Origin: an archaeon UBA583
GTDB taxonomy: Archaea > Nanobdellota > Nanobdellia > Woesearchaeales > UBA583
Length of the DNA: 64,000 nt
Direction of reading: 5' to 3'
Assembly (NCBI GenBank): GCA_002506365.1
Contig: DAXK01000025.1
Location: forward strand, 44,228-108,227
Part shown: in pieces, positions 26,211 to 35,921 of the stretch
Numbering within the stretch: the first letter of the stretch is position 1
Layout of the letters: the number at the start of each line of letters is the position of its first letter
Translations under genes and position numbers: made by a program
Notes under the pieces: model-generated
The model's database searches: none
Told to the model about the DNA's origin: nothing
What the model saw: the letters and a program-made list of their open reading frames with translations, nothing else

Positions 26211-27401
26211 TTAACCTAAAAAATTAAGATTTAATTTGGCTCCTTTTGATTTGCCAGAATTATGTATTTCAGCTTTAGCTCTAAATGAATCCATATGTTT
26301 ATTTAAAGCAGCATTTGCAATCTTATCTGGAATATATTCAGCAAACCAAAAAGGATTTGAATCTTCATTTCTATCAAGTTGATAATTTTTATTAGATTTT
26401 ATTAAAGGTAAATATACATTTTCTCTAAAAAATTTAATTTCTTCACATGCTTGTAATTCCTGGGCATTTTGCATATTATTTTTATATTTAAAAGGTTCAA
26501 ATTTAATTAAATCAACTAAGTAAAGATTCATTAAAATATTTATAGTCCAAATAATTAATTTAAAATTTTTTGATTTTGGATTAATATCATATATAATTAA
26601 CTTTAAAGTATTTAATGACTCACGATTGTTATTATTATATTTATCAGTTCCTTTTTTATCAACTATTTTAAATTTTTGTTCCCCTATTTTCTCCCCATAA
26701 ATCGCATAAAATAATGTTTTTAAAAAAGGTTCAGAATATCTATAGTTTGAATTTTCCAAATTATCAATATATCTTTCAATAGCTTTTTTAAATTCATACA
26801 TTGCAGAGTTTTTAGATTTAATATATTTATTAAAATCCACATAAGAATTATACTCAACTAATGGATTATTAACACTACTTGAATTACTCCCATCAGTAAA
26901 TCTTGGTTTTTTTCTAATTAGATTTACTTTATTCCAAATACTTGGATCTACTGGTTTAACACTACTTCCAGACTTACCTGGCCTTCGCATAAAAAATGGA
27001 AATAATGTCCAAAATGCAGGGTCATAAGTTTTAGTTTCATCAGTAATCATCCACACATTATCGTTTGAATCATAATATTCTGTATCATGAACACTTTCAC
27101 CAAAAAGAACATATTCTCCAAATTTTTTTTCATAATCACCAATATTTCCATTAATAATCATTTCATAAAATTTTCTTAAACCCAAACTATCTATATCATT
27201 AATCCATTTAGGCATTGATTGTTTTTTTCTTTGTTTTGTTTTCAAACCAGCATTAGCAGTTCCAGGTAAAATTGTAGCTGCAGCAATTCCTGCAACCCCC
27301 ATAGCCCCTTTTTTTAAAAAATCACGTCGACTAGAATTAATATTTTCATCTGGAATATCATGTCCCATATTTTGTAAAGCAGATTTTATTTTTTCAAACA
27401 T
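26211..27401 (-). CDS. Tat-exported protein of unknown function
   Basis: 396 aa. The N-terminus has a textbook twin-arginine signal: SSRRDFLKKG (23-32), a hydrophobic core AMGVAGIAAATILPG and an A-x-A site in TANAG (cleavage near 51), but it is preceded by 22 ordinary residues. The mature part is Lys/Asn-rich with several aromatic blocks (AFWTLFPFFMRRPGKSG, PFWFAEYIPDKIANAAL) and no domain I recognise. Export through Tat implies folding, perhaps with a cofactor, before export. A perfect palindrome lies just upstream of the start. Confidence 0.65.
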   Translation of the reverse strand: MFEKIKSALQNMGHDIPDENINSSRRDFLKKGAMGVAGIAAATILPGTANAGLKTKQRKKQSMPKWINDIDSLGLRKFYEMIINGNIGDYEKKFGEYVLFGESVHDTEYYDSNDNVWMITDETKTYDPAFWTLFPFFMRRPGKSGSSVKPVDPSIWNKVNLIRKKPRFTDGSNSSSVNNPLVEYNSYVDFNKYIKSKNSAMYEFKKAIERYIDNLENSNYRYSEPFLKTLFYAIYGEKIGEQKFKIVDKKGTDKYNNNNRESLNTLKLIIYDINPKSKNFKLIIWTINILMNLYLVDLIKFEPFKYKNNMQNAQELQACEEIKFFRENVYLPLIKSNKNYQLDRNEDSNPFWFAEYIPDKIANAALNKHMDSFRAKAEIHNSGKSKGAKLNLNFLG

Positions 27402-27433
27402 AAATCAAAACTTAAAAAATTAATATATAAATG

Positions 27434-27457
27434 TTTGTGACTTTTAAAAGTCACAAA
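27434..27457. promoter_or_regulatory. Perfect 24-bp palindrome
   Basis: Half-site TTTGTGACTTTT followed at once by its exact inverse, no spacer. It lies 33 bp upstream of the Tat-protein start and 13 bp past the stop of the giant surface protein. It could be an operator for the Tat gene or a terminator of the upstream gene; the absence of a loop favours a protein-binding dyad. Confidence 0.5.
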
Positions 27458-27469
27458 AGAATAAAATAA

Positions 27470-30400
27470 CTAATTATTTTTCCTTAAATAAAAACTAATT
27501 GAACCTTTATTTTTACTAACTCCATTATCAAAAATATCATAATCCAAAGTTAATTTTGGTGTTTGAGAACTTCCAAAAAAATAATCCCAACCAGAACCAG
27601 TTGTTGAAACTAAATTATTATCTTCTAAAATATCAAAAATTAAACCTAACTCATCATTATTAATAAAATTCTCAAATTTTTTTGAATCCACTGAAATTAA
27701 ACCTTTATCTCCAAAATCCAATCTATCCACACTCAATCTAAACTCTCCACTCATCTTATCAGAACGATAATTCCCTCCAAAAATAAATTCTAATTTTAAA
27801 TCTAATGAACTTGAATCTAAATCAACAGGATAATTATCATTATTATCTAAACTTGTAATATCAAAATAATATTTATTAGCAACATTTGATTCCTTACTTA
27901 AAGTAAAACTTATTTTTTCTTCACGAGTATTAACTGGAACATTTGAAATAATATTCCCTTCCTCATCAGTTCCCGCATTCGGATTATAATTTTTAAAAGT
28001 TTCAACTGAAGAAATTAAATCTACATTTGAATACTCAATCATCTTTAAATTCACATTACAAGAACCTGGACTCACACTAGCACTCTTAAAACTAATTTGT
28101 TTTCCACTTCTAGATTCTAAACCTCCAATATATGATCCATTTTGAGGAATTAATTCAACTTTAAAATCTATATTACTTAATTCACCACCATAACTAATTT
28201 GTAATTTATTAGTCATATTTGCTTTAAATACAATATATTTATCTTCATCCGAACCATGAACCTCTTTAGGTTCAGATGTCTCATCAACTCCATCAATAAC
28301 AATACTAGTTGGAGTAAAAGTTACAACTTTATCCTTATCTGTTGAAGTAATTTTAACAAAATAAGCTCCTTCACCAGTATGAGTTGCAACTAAACCAGAA
28401 CTATCGCCAACTAAAGGTAACTCTTCAAATAATTGATTAACAACAAATCCTTTACCTAATTTATCATTTTCAATTCTAATAAAACCAATTTCATTTTTCT
28501 TAGTTTTTTCAGCATGTAAATAATATTCATTATCTTTTCCTTCATTACAAACTCCATAATAAACAATTGCAGCATCATCAGTATATAAATTTAAATCAGG
28601 TGATGTGAATTTAATTTTCCCTGAAACTGATTCTCCTGAATAAAATGGTTTAGGAGTAATTGAAGACTCAGAACTTCTTGGAACAATTCTTGACTTACTA
28701 GTATCAATTGTAAATAAATTACTTTCACTTGAATCTCCAAAAATTGAATCACACTTAAACCCAGCACCAGCACCTAATAACCCAGCTGAAAAAGAACACT
28801 GAGCAAATAAAGTTTCAGCCTTATGAGCAATTGGAAACTCTTGAACCTTAGTTTGTTTTGTTCCCTTCATATCATAACTATGTGTAATTCTTAACTTATT
28901 ATACCAAACTCTAGCAGGAGCTTCAGTAATAATTTGAGACTCTTGTTTACTTCCACCATCTCTAACAATTAAAGTTTTAGACTTAAAACTACCAGCATTA
29001 ACTTCAGAACTTACAATAACTCCCTCATCTGGACAAAATTCAGAATTATCATATCCCTTATCACAAATTAATTCAATCTTTGAAGTAATTGCTTGACCAC
29101 CAGATAACGCTCCATAAGTAAATAAATATCTAATTGATAACTGACCTGTAACTGGGTCATAACCTTGTAATCTGGATTCAGGAAATGGAGGTCCAAAAGT
29201 TGGTTCAACTTCATTAGCTTCAATTGAACTTAAAATATTTTCAGTTAAAGCAGACCAATCCCCAGTAATTGCTCCTAAACAAGCTTTATTAATAATACTA
29301 TCAGAACTTAAACCACTTTGAGATAAAATTGAACCATCATAACGACTTTCAAACTTTTCCTTATTTTTATTCATTTGACCAAAAAAATCAAAAGTAGGTT
29401 TTCTCTCACCAGAACCTTCAGCCCCAGACTGTGAGTTATAAGATTGTTGTAATTCAGGTAAAATAACATTTGTTGCAACATCACAAACCGCTTGCCCAAA
29501 TAATCTTTGACAATAACTACCCTTAACTGTTCCAATCTTTGCTTGTTCCAAACAATCATAAATTCCTTGTTGAATTTTTAATAAATTTTTAGAATGTGAA
29601 TAAGTATCAACAATTGCTCCACATCTAATAGATGATAAAATACTAACTGATGAAGACTTACCAGAAACTCCTGACTCTTGTGACCATTCACCATCTCCCT
29701 CTTCAACTGTATCAGCACCAAAAAAATTACATTTAGTATCATCAAAATTTGGAGCTCCAGCACTATAACAAACTTGTCCCTTAAAAGCTCCAAAATTAAC
29801 TGAATCAGTTTCTTTATCATAAGGCAAACACTGTTTATCAAAATCTAATTCTGCTTCAACAGTATGTGAAAATCCACTTGAACTTTCATCAGAATATTTT
29901 TTTCCACTACCTGAAACCCACTTTCCACCAGTCACTGTATCAGTATTACAATCACCACCAACATTTGGTTCAAATTTACCTACAACTTTATCTCCTTGAG
30001 TATAACTTACCCCATGAGAATATTCATCTTTACTCATAAATTGATCTTGCGCCCCATCACACTTATATGGTGCAGGTAATCCAGCAATTCTATCACAAGC
30101 CATATATAACTCTCTATCAGCTTTATTATATTCAGCCTCCTTATCATCTGAATCTGATACTTCAATTGATGCTCTATCCCAAGCATTTTGAAACTTAGCA
30201 TAAGTACAATAAACAACTCCACCTAATGATGCCCATTTCATACCTTCAGTAAATTGTTCAGTAACCTTAATTGTTTTATTCAAAAACGCTTGAGCTTTTT
30301 CAATTTTTTCAACAGACAACCAATCTTGAGTATTCTCAACAACAACTTTTGTTTGAAAATAAACTGGATTAACTGTATCAATTGGAACATCAATTTCTTC

Positions 30401-32482
30401 TAACCCATAAACAATACTTAAACCAAATCCAATTTCAATTTCATCAAACCAATCTCTCTCATCTCTCTCCTCTTGAGTATCAATTTTTTTAACAGATACA
30501 GGAACAAAAACAGTTAATAAATTACTATCTTTCTCATAAGCATAATTTACTCTACTTGATTCAACATTTACATACTTTGTATCTGGATAAGCTTTTGTAT
30601 CTTTAATTACTCTAACTGAAGTAATATCTTTAACTTGACTTGAACCTAAATATTGAAATTGTGCAATAATTCCAACCTCAACATTCCCACTCCCAGTTCT
30701 TTGTCCTTCTTCTAATTGTAATAACTCAGCTTCATAAACAGTTGAAGGTGTAACTGTAATTTCAACATCATCCCACAAAGTATTTCCAGCATCAAAAGTT
30801 ACTGAAAAATCCTCAATTTTTTCATTTCCAAACTTATCAACTAAAACCATACAAATAGTATTTTTAGTTTTAACACTAGATACTTTTGTAGAATTTAAAT
30901 CACTAAACTCTAAATTTTTTTCTTGTAAAGAAATTAAAGTTTCAAAATTTCCATCTGAATCAGATTTTAATTCATTCTTTTGAGAAATTAAACTAAGTAA
31001 ACTTAATTGACCATCAGGAATATTAGGAATTGGTTCTGAATTTCCATCATCTTCAGCGTTATTTAAATTTCTAAAAAATACATTTTCATAACTATTACAA
31101 GTAACTTTATCTCCATCTTCATTAGTTGTATCCTCAGAAATTGTAAAAATCACCATATTAACATTTGGTTTATTTGTTTTTCCTTCAACATTTTGTAAAA
31201 AGAAATGAACATTTTTTTCTTCAAAAACGGCATCTGGTTTTAAACTATCTTCAACAATTCCAGGTTTCTCATTATCATAATTAATTTGATGAGCTTTATG
31301 AGCTAAATTTCCTGCTGCATCAACAACTTTTAAATCTAAACTATTTTTTCCATCCTTTAAATTTAATTCTAACTCAATATTCCCACCAATAATTTCTGAA
31401 GTCTCAGTTTTATTATTAAAAGTATAATTTAACTCAATCCCATCAGCTGAAATATTTAAAACAATAGAATTTGAATTTGTATCAATATTTTCCCCATCTA
31501 AAAATGCTTTCTTTTTTCCATCAGTATTTGACTTAAAATAAATTTTAGAAATATCAATTACTGGTTTTTCCTTATCAACTAAAACAGAACTAAAAACTTG
31601 CCCAGTAAAAATATTTTTATTAACTAAATCTGTTGAAATAATTCTAACTGAATTTAAACCTTCCGCTAAATTTGTAATTGTAAAATTAAATCTATTAGCA
31701 TCTAAAGTAACTTCTTTTAAAGCTCCTAAATTTGCTAAATCACCATCAAGATTTAAAACATAATACAATGGATATTGTGAATCTGAAACTGATCCAGAAA
31801 TAGTTACTCTTTTTTCATTTGTAATATTATCAAAACTATCAACTAAAATATTATTTGGAAATTTATTATAATCAACATTAAACTCCTCACTATAAGTTTC
31901 AAAAGAATTATCTAAAGAAGTAACTTGAAATCTAAAAACATTTTCTCCATTTTCCAAATAATTTTGATAAACATTTACAAAAGTTTTCTCAACAACTGAA
32001 TCTTCAATAATTATTTGCTTTAAAGCGCCAGTTTCCTCATTTCTATAATCAAAATTTGAAACAGAATCAAAATATTGTTGACTTGAACTTGTTCCAGGAT
32101 TTAATCTTTTAAACATCACACCAGAAATATTAATTGAAAAAACATTTGTTGGATGAACATTTCTAAAAACTACATTAGAATTTACAGGAATAAATTCATC
32201 CTTAATTTCAGAATCTAATTCAATAACAACTGGTTCTGAAAAAACATCAATTGCATCAATATAATTCTCATTAGAATATAAACTAACTCGAACTCCTTGC
32301 GATGCTGAAAATGTAACATCAACTTCTCCACTTTCATAGTTGGATTCACTAAACTCAAAATTTGGAAATGCGAAAATAAAATTCCCAAAACTAAAAAATA
32401 AAACAATCAAACTAATTTGCTTTAAATAATTTGTATAATTCATACCAAACATCCTAAAAATCACTTTATTATAGTTTCGCAT
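27470..32482 (-). CDS. Giant secreted surface protein with Ig-like domains and Cys-rich centre
   Basis: 1670 aa. Signal peptide at the N-terminus (NYTNYLKQISLIVLFFSFGN, FIFAF), with several possible starts (Met1, 11, 14). Residues about 40-420 look like Ig/Big-type beta domains (VSDSQYPLYYVLNLDG, DLVNKNIFTGQVFSSVLVDK, LDLKVVDAAGN). The middle (about 750-1150) is rich in Cys (YCTYAKFQNAWDRAS, ACDRIAGLPAPYKCDG, FCPDEG), implying many disulfides. The end (about 1250-1670) is again beta-rich. No C-terminal membrane helix or sortase-like signal is visible. Probably a cell-surface or adhesion protein; no catalytic motif. Confidence 0.7.
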   Translation of the reverse strand: MRNYNKVIFRMFGMNYTNYLKQISLIVLFFSFGNFIFAFPNFEFSESNYESGEVDVTFSASQGVRVSLYSNENYIDAIDVFSEPVVIELDSEIKDEFIPVNSNVVFRNVHPTNVFSINISGVMFKRLNPGTSSSQQYFDSVSNFDYRNEETGALKQIIIEDSVVEKTFVNVYQNYLENGENVFRFQVTSLDNSFETYSEEFNVDYNKFPNNILVDSFDNITNEKRVTISGSVSDSQYPLYYVLNLDGDLANLGALKEVTLDANRFNFTITNLAEGLNSVRIISTDLVNKNIFTGQVFSSVLVDKEKPVIDISKIYFKSNTDGKKKAFLDGENIDTNSNSIVLNISADGIELNYTFNNKTETSEIIGGNIELELNLKDGKNSLDLKVVDAAGNLAHKAHQINYDNEKPGIVEDSLKPDAVFEEKNVHFFLQNVEGKTNKPNVNMVIFTISEDTTNEDGDKVTCNSYENVFFRNLNNAEDDGNSEPIPNIPDGQLSLLSLISQKNELKSDSDGNFETLISLQEKNLEFSDLNSTKVSSVKTKNTICMVLVDKFGNEKIEDFSVTFDAGNTLWDDVEITVTPSTVYEAELLQLEEGQRTGSGNVEVGIIAQFQYLGSSQVKDITSVRVIKDTKAYPDTKYVNVESSRVNYAYEKDSNLLTVFVPVSVKKIDTQEERDERDWFDEIEIGFGLSIVYGLEEIDVPIDTVNPVYFQTKVVVENTQDWLSVEKIEKAQAFLNKTIKVTEQFTEGMKWASLGGVVYCTYAKFQNAWDRASIEVSDSDDKEAEYNKADRELYMACDRIAGLPAPYKCDGAQDQFMSKDEYSHGVSYTQGDKVVGKFEPNVGGDCNTDTVTGGKWVSGSGKKYSDESSSGFSHTVEAELDFDKQCLPYDKETDSVNFGAFKGQVCYSAGAPNFDDTKCNFFGADTVEEGDGEWSQESGVSGKSSSVSILSSIRCGAIVDTYSHSKNLLKIQQGIYDCLEQAKIGTVKGSYCQRLFGQAVCDVATNVILPELQQSYNSQSGAEGSGERKPTFDFFGQMNKNKEKFESRYDGSILSQSGLSSDSIINKACLGAITGDWSALTENILSSIEANEVEPTFGPPFPESRLQGYDPVTGQLSIRYLFTYGALSGGQAITSKIELICDKGYDNSEFCPDEGVIVSSEVNAGSFKSKTLIVRDGGSKQESQIITEAPARVWYNKLRITHSYDMKGTKQTKVQEFPIAHKAETLFAQCSFSAGLLGAGAGFKCDSIFGDSSESNLFTIDTSKSRIVPRSSESSITPKPFYSGESVSGKIKFTSPDLNLYTDDAAIVYYGVCNEGKDNEYYLHAEKTKKNEIGFIRIENDKLGKGFVVNQLFEELPLVGDSSGLVATHTGEGAYFVKITSTDKDKVVTFTPTSIVIDGVDETSEPKEVHGSDEDKYIVFKANMTNKLQISYGGELSNIDFKVELIPQNGSYIGGLESRSGKQISFKSASVSPGSCNVNLKMIEYSNVDLISSVETFKNYNPNAGTDEEGNIISNVPVNTREEKISFTLSKESNVANKYYFDITSLDNNDNYPVDLDSSSLDLKLEFIFGGNYRSDKMSGEFRLSVDRLDFGDKGLISVDSKKFENFINNDELGLIFDILEDNNLVSTTGSGWDYFFGSSQTPKLTLDYDIFDNGVSKNKGSISFYLRKNN

Positions 32483-32692
32483 AACTTTGAAGTAGAAATT
32501 TCAAAAAAAATAAAGAAAATAGAAAAATGTAAATTAAAAAACAATTAAAACTAAGAAAATAAATAATCAAATTAATTAAAAATAAAGAAAATAAAAATAA
32601 AAAATAAAGAAAAAAATATATATTAAATTAAAAATTAAAATTTATATAAAAATAGACATAAGTTTATATAATTCTAAAAACAATATTTTATT

Positions 32693-33202
32693 ATGAGTGA
32701 TAATACAACCAAAAACAAACAAACAAATTCAACCAAAAATGTATATTTTTCAAACATTCCAAGAAGAAAAATATATGAAGAAATGATGAATTTTGAAGAA
32801 GGTTTAATGGAATTAGATATTTTACAATATAATCAAATTAATTTTGATAAATTTAAAGATAAATATAATAAAGATACTCTACATTCTATGAAACAATCAT
32901 ATCACAATGTAAAATCTTTAATGATTATGTTTTTAGAAAATAGAAAATACGCTAAAGAACAAGAATACTTACAAGATTTAAAATTATTAAATTCTGATCA
33001 AAAAACAACAAATAAATGTTTAAGATTAAATAAAAATTTAACTTTAAAAAATAAATATTTTTTATTAAAATTAGATTACATATTTAGAAAACACAATCAT
33101 TTGGAAAATTTAAATCAAGCTCAAAAAGTGTATAAAGATTTCATTAAATTTAATGATTTAATGCCTACATTTTTAGAATTAAGAAGAGATAATATGAAAT
33201 AA
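32693..33202 (+). CDS. Hypothetical helical protein
   Basis: 169 aa, rich in Lys, Asn, Leu and Tyr and predicted by eye to be all helical (FEEGLMELDILQYNQINFDK, YHNVKSLMIMFLENRKYAKE, LKNKYFLLKLDYIFRK). No signal peptide, membrane segment or known motif. First of three plus-strand genes followed by the ubiquitin-like protein gene 83 bp downstream. Unrecognised. Confidence 0.55.
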   Translation: MSDNTTKNKQTNSTKNVYFSNIPRRKIYEEMMNFEEGLMELDILQYNQINFDKFKDKYNKDTLHSMKQSYHNVKSLMIMFLENRKYAKEQEYLQDLKLLNSDQKTTNKCLRLNKNLTLKNKYFLLKLDYIFRKHNHLENLNQAQKVYKDFIKFNDLMPTFLELRRDNMK

Positions 33203-33223
33203 ATAATCATAAATGAATTTATC

Positions 33224-33258
33224 CATTTTAATCCATATAAACAATTGGATTTAAAATG
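33224..33258. terminator. Hairpin between the helical protein and the ubiquitin-like gene
   Basis: CATTTTAATCC (33224-33234) pairs with GGATTTAAAATG (33247-33258), with one bulged T and a 12-nt loop. It lies 22 bp past the upstream stop. A relative of the 3' arm (ATTGGATTTAAATGAA) occurs near 50031. Terminator or small repeat, undecided. Confidence 0.35.
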
Positions 33259-33285
33259 AAAAACAATACAAAAATAAAATAAAAA

Positions 33286-33489
33286 ATGACAGAAATATAC
33301 TTAGAAAAAGAAAATAAAACAATTACAAAAGAACTAGAAAAACCAATGGAATTAAAAAAATTATTAAAAGAATTAAATATTTCCATTGAATCAATTATTC
33401 TTGTAAAAAATGATGAAATTACACTTGAAGATGAAGATGTAAATAATGAAGACAAAATAAAAATTTTATCCGTGGTTTCAGGAGGTTAA
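33286..33489 (+). CDS. Ubiquitin-like ThiS/MoaD/SAMP family protein
   Basis: 67 aa. Small beta-grasp layout: ITKELEKPMELKKLLKELNI, SIESIILVKNDEI, then EDKIKILSVVSGG with the diagnostic C-terminal Gly-Gly that is adenylated by an E1-like enzyme. It could be a sulfur carrier (ThiS/Urm1-like) or a protein modifier (SAMP). The IILVKNDEITLEDEDV block is closer to ThiS than to MoaD. An E1-like gene is at 51.9 kb; no thiamine or molybdopterin genes are in the window. Confidence 0.8.
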   Translation: MTEIYLEKENKTITKELEKPMELKKLLKELNISIESIILVKNDEITLEDEDVNNEDKIKILSVVSGG

Positions 33490-33756
33490 ATAAAATAAAT
33501 TTTTTAATAATATAATAAACTATCCTCAAAAATAGTTATCAAAAATTAATTCTTTTAAACACCTGATTTTAACAAAAAAATTGAAAAAATAAATAAAAAT
33601 AAGTAAAAAAAAATATTTTTTTCAAAAAAAATAAAAAATTAAATCTAAATTAAAAAATAAAAAATAAAATATTTTATAAAAGTTCAAAAAGAAACCATTT
33701 TTTATAACTAATAAATTAAAATATTATATTATATACACAATTCATTAAATTGTATT

Positions 33757-34716
33757 ATGGGACTTTTTTCAAAAAGTAAAGAATCACAAGATTTGAAACA
33801 AACACAAGAAATAAAAGATGTAAGCACAGAACCATCTTTAGATTCAAATCAACCTAATTTAGAAAATACTCAATTACCAGAGTTAAATTTAGAAGGGCAA
33901 ATGCCAAATCCAAACCAAACACAACAAACTAATTTTAATAATCCATTTGCGACTAGACAAACTAGTCAAACTCAACCAGAATTAAATTTAAATAATCAAA
34001 TGCCCAATATGACAACACAAAATAATAATGATAATAATACTCAACCAGAATCAACCCAAACTCAAAATTTAGAGCAAAATCCAATGCCAACAAATCCACC
34101 AATTGGAGATTTAATTAATTCAAATAATAATAATAATAATAATACTCAACAAAATCAATCTCAACCAGAATTAAATTTAAATAACCAAATGCCAGATATG
34201 ACAACACAAACCCAACAACAAAATCAACCATCACAAACAAATTCAATATTTAATACTGACAAATCAAAACTTCCATCAGATATTTCAGCAAATTCAACAC
34301 AACAAAATCCAGCCCAACCAAATTCATTACAAATCGAACAACAAAAACAAGAATATACAAAAGATCAAATTCAAGAATTAGTTGATGAAACAGTTGAACA
34401 AGTAATTGAAGAAAGATGGCAACAACTAGTTCAAAAAATCGAAAAAGTAGCTCAATGGAAAGATAAACAAGAACAACACATCAATTTAATTAAAGATGAT
34501 ATCTTAACAATGAAAGAAAGTTTTGACAAACTAGAAAAAAGAATTGTTGATAAAGTATCTAGTTACGATAGAAATATTTTAGATGTTAATTCAGAAATTA
34601 AAGCTCTTGAAAAAGTATTTCAAAAAATTACTCCAACACTTGTAAACAATGTAAATGAATTATCAAATATTGCAAAAACATTCAAACCAGATTCCAAAAC
34701 TGACAATATTGAATAA
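33757..34716 (+). CDS. Asn/Gln-rich repeat protein with C-terminal coiled coil
   Basis: 319 aa. Residues about 30-190 are low-complexity Gln/Asn/Pro/Thr with repeated QPELNLNNQMPNMTTQ-like units (an LPELNLEGQMPNPNQ variant and two near-identical copies) and an eight-Asn run. Residues about 205-310 are a clean helical/coiled-coil domain (DQIQELVDETVEQVIEERWQ, VAQWKDKQEQHINLIKDDIL, MKESFDKLEKRIVDKVSSYD), reminiscent of archaellum accessory FlaC/FlaD-like or other DPANN coiled-coil proteins. No signal peptide. Function unknown. Confidence 0.55.
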   Translation: MGLFSKSKESQDLKQTQEIKDVSTEPSLDSNQPNLENTQLPELNLEGQMPNPNQTQQTNFNNPFATRQTSQTQPELNLNNQMPNMTTQNNNDNNTQPESTQTQNLEQNPMPTNPPIGDLINSNNNNNNNTQQNQSQPELNLNNQMPDMTTQTQQQNQPSQTNSIFNTDKSKLPSDISANSTQQNPAQPNSLQIEQQKQEYTKDQIQELVDETVEQVIEERWQQLVQKIEKVAQWKDKQEQHINLIKDDILTMKESFDKLEKRIVDKVSSYDRNILDVNSEIKALEKVFQKITPTLVNNVNELSNIAKTFKPDSKTDNIE

Positions 34717-34759
34717 ACCCCAGTTAATATATAAATTCAAAAAATAAATATTTGAAAAA

Positions 34760-35446
34760 TTATTTTGAAAAAAAATTAAAAGATCTAGAAGGATTTTTAA
34801 TAACTAATCCTGAATTATCAATAATAAAATTAACCATTTTAGATTCAGGCTTAAACTTATGTTTCTTTAACCTTGCAAACTTATCTTCATCATCTTTTCC
34901 AAGTTCTAAAATAGTTTTACTCCAATACTCCATAACATTACCACCAGTCATTTTCATCTCCTTTGTATCAAAATCAACATAACAATGATTTGTAACAATT
35001 ACAGGAATATTAAAAGCCCTCGCAATCTCAGTCAATAATCTTAATTGCTCCCCCAAATCAGAATTAATCTTTTTAGGAGAATCTCCAAGTTTCAAACGAT
35101 AAAGCATAACCAAAGAATCAACAATAACTAATCCAATACTTTTAGCATTTCTAATTTGCCGATTTAAACTCTCAATTACTTTTTGTTGGTCCTCAAAAGT
35201 TTTAGGACTAATTACAATAATATTATTTAAATTAATTTCAGGATTAATTTGTTTTAATCTCTCAGCAGAAAACCCACCTTCAGTATCAACATAAATTATC
35301 TTTTTACCAGTTTTCAAATATGCACTAACATACTCAAAACACAAAGTTGATTTTCCTGTCCCAGGAGCACCATAAATTGAAGTAATAGTATTTGTTTGTA
35401 ATGGTCCAACTAATTCATCAATAAATTTTTCAAGTTTAACTTCCAT
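34760..35446 (-). CDS. radB: DNA repair and recombination protein RadB
   Basis: 228 aa. A RecA-fold ATPase without the N-terminal HhH domain of RadA. Walker A GAPGTGKST (26-34), Walker B LVIVDSLVM, VTNHCYVDFD and the C-terminal block FRLKKHK-like (FARLKKHKFKPESKMVNFII). It is the archaeal RadA paralogue thought to modulate recombination. Lies 16 bp downstream of arsC on the same strand. Confidence 0.9.
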   Translation of the reverse strand: MEVKLEKFIDELVGPLQTNTITSIYGAPGTGKSTLCFEYVSAYLKTGKKIIYVDTEGGFSAERLKQINPEINLNNIIVISPKTFEDQQKVIESLNRQIRNAKSIGLVIVDSLVMLYRLKLGDSPKKINSDLGEQLRLLTEIARAFNIPVIVTNHCYVDFDTKEMKMTGGNVMEYWSKTILELGKDDEDKFARLKKHKFKPESKMVNFIIDNSGLVIKNPSRSFNFFSK

Positions 35447-35462
35447 ATTTTTAATTTTTAAC

Positions 35463-35816
35463 TTATAATAATTCTAAAACACTCTCTGGAGGTCTTCCAA
35501 TCTTTGCTTTATCTCCAACAATTACAATCGGCCTTTCAATAACTCTTGGATACTTAACCATTAACTTAATTGCATCATCATCCTCAAGTTTACCAAATTC
35601 ACCAATATAATCTTTAACTTCCTGTTCATTTTTACGTAATAATTCAACAGCAGAAATATTTAATTTTACTAAAATTTCTTTAATCTCATTTGAAGTTAAT
35701 TTATCTTCCAAATATAATCTAACAACTGGTTCATGTTTCCACTCTTTTAACAATTCTAAAGTTTGTCTTGATTTTGAACATCTAGGATTATGTATAATTG
35801 TAATTTCTTCACTCAT
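35463..35816 (-). CDS. arsC: ArsC-family arsenate reductase (glutaredoxin-like)
   Basis: 117 aa, full family length. Catalytic Cys in HNPRCSKSRQTLELL (C13) and the Arg-bearing end ERPIVIVGDKAKIGRPPESV match the glutathione/glutaredoxin-linked ArsC/YffB group. No ars operon partner nearby, so arsenate may not be the natural substrate; YffB-like proteins are often thiol reductases. Co-directional with radB. Confidence 0.85.
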   Translation of the reverse strand: MSEEITIIHNPRCSKSRQTLELLKEWKHEPVVRLYLEDKLTSNEIKEILVKLNISAVELLRKNEQEVKDYIGEFGKLEDDDAIKLMVKYPRVIERPIVIVGDKAKIGRPPESVLELL

Positions 35817-35921
35817 AAATATACTAATATTTTCAGATATATAAACTTAAAGTATAATTTAAAAAAATAACTTAATGATTAAAATAAAAATATATAACAT
35901 TTAAAATTATAAAAATATAAT

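Noticed and set aside
28591..30222. Several 60-87 aa reading frames inside the giant surface protein
   Set aside because: They are alternate-frame shadows of a continuous 1670-aa gene and have low-complexity Leu/Ile composition.
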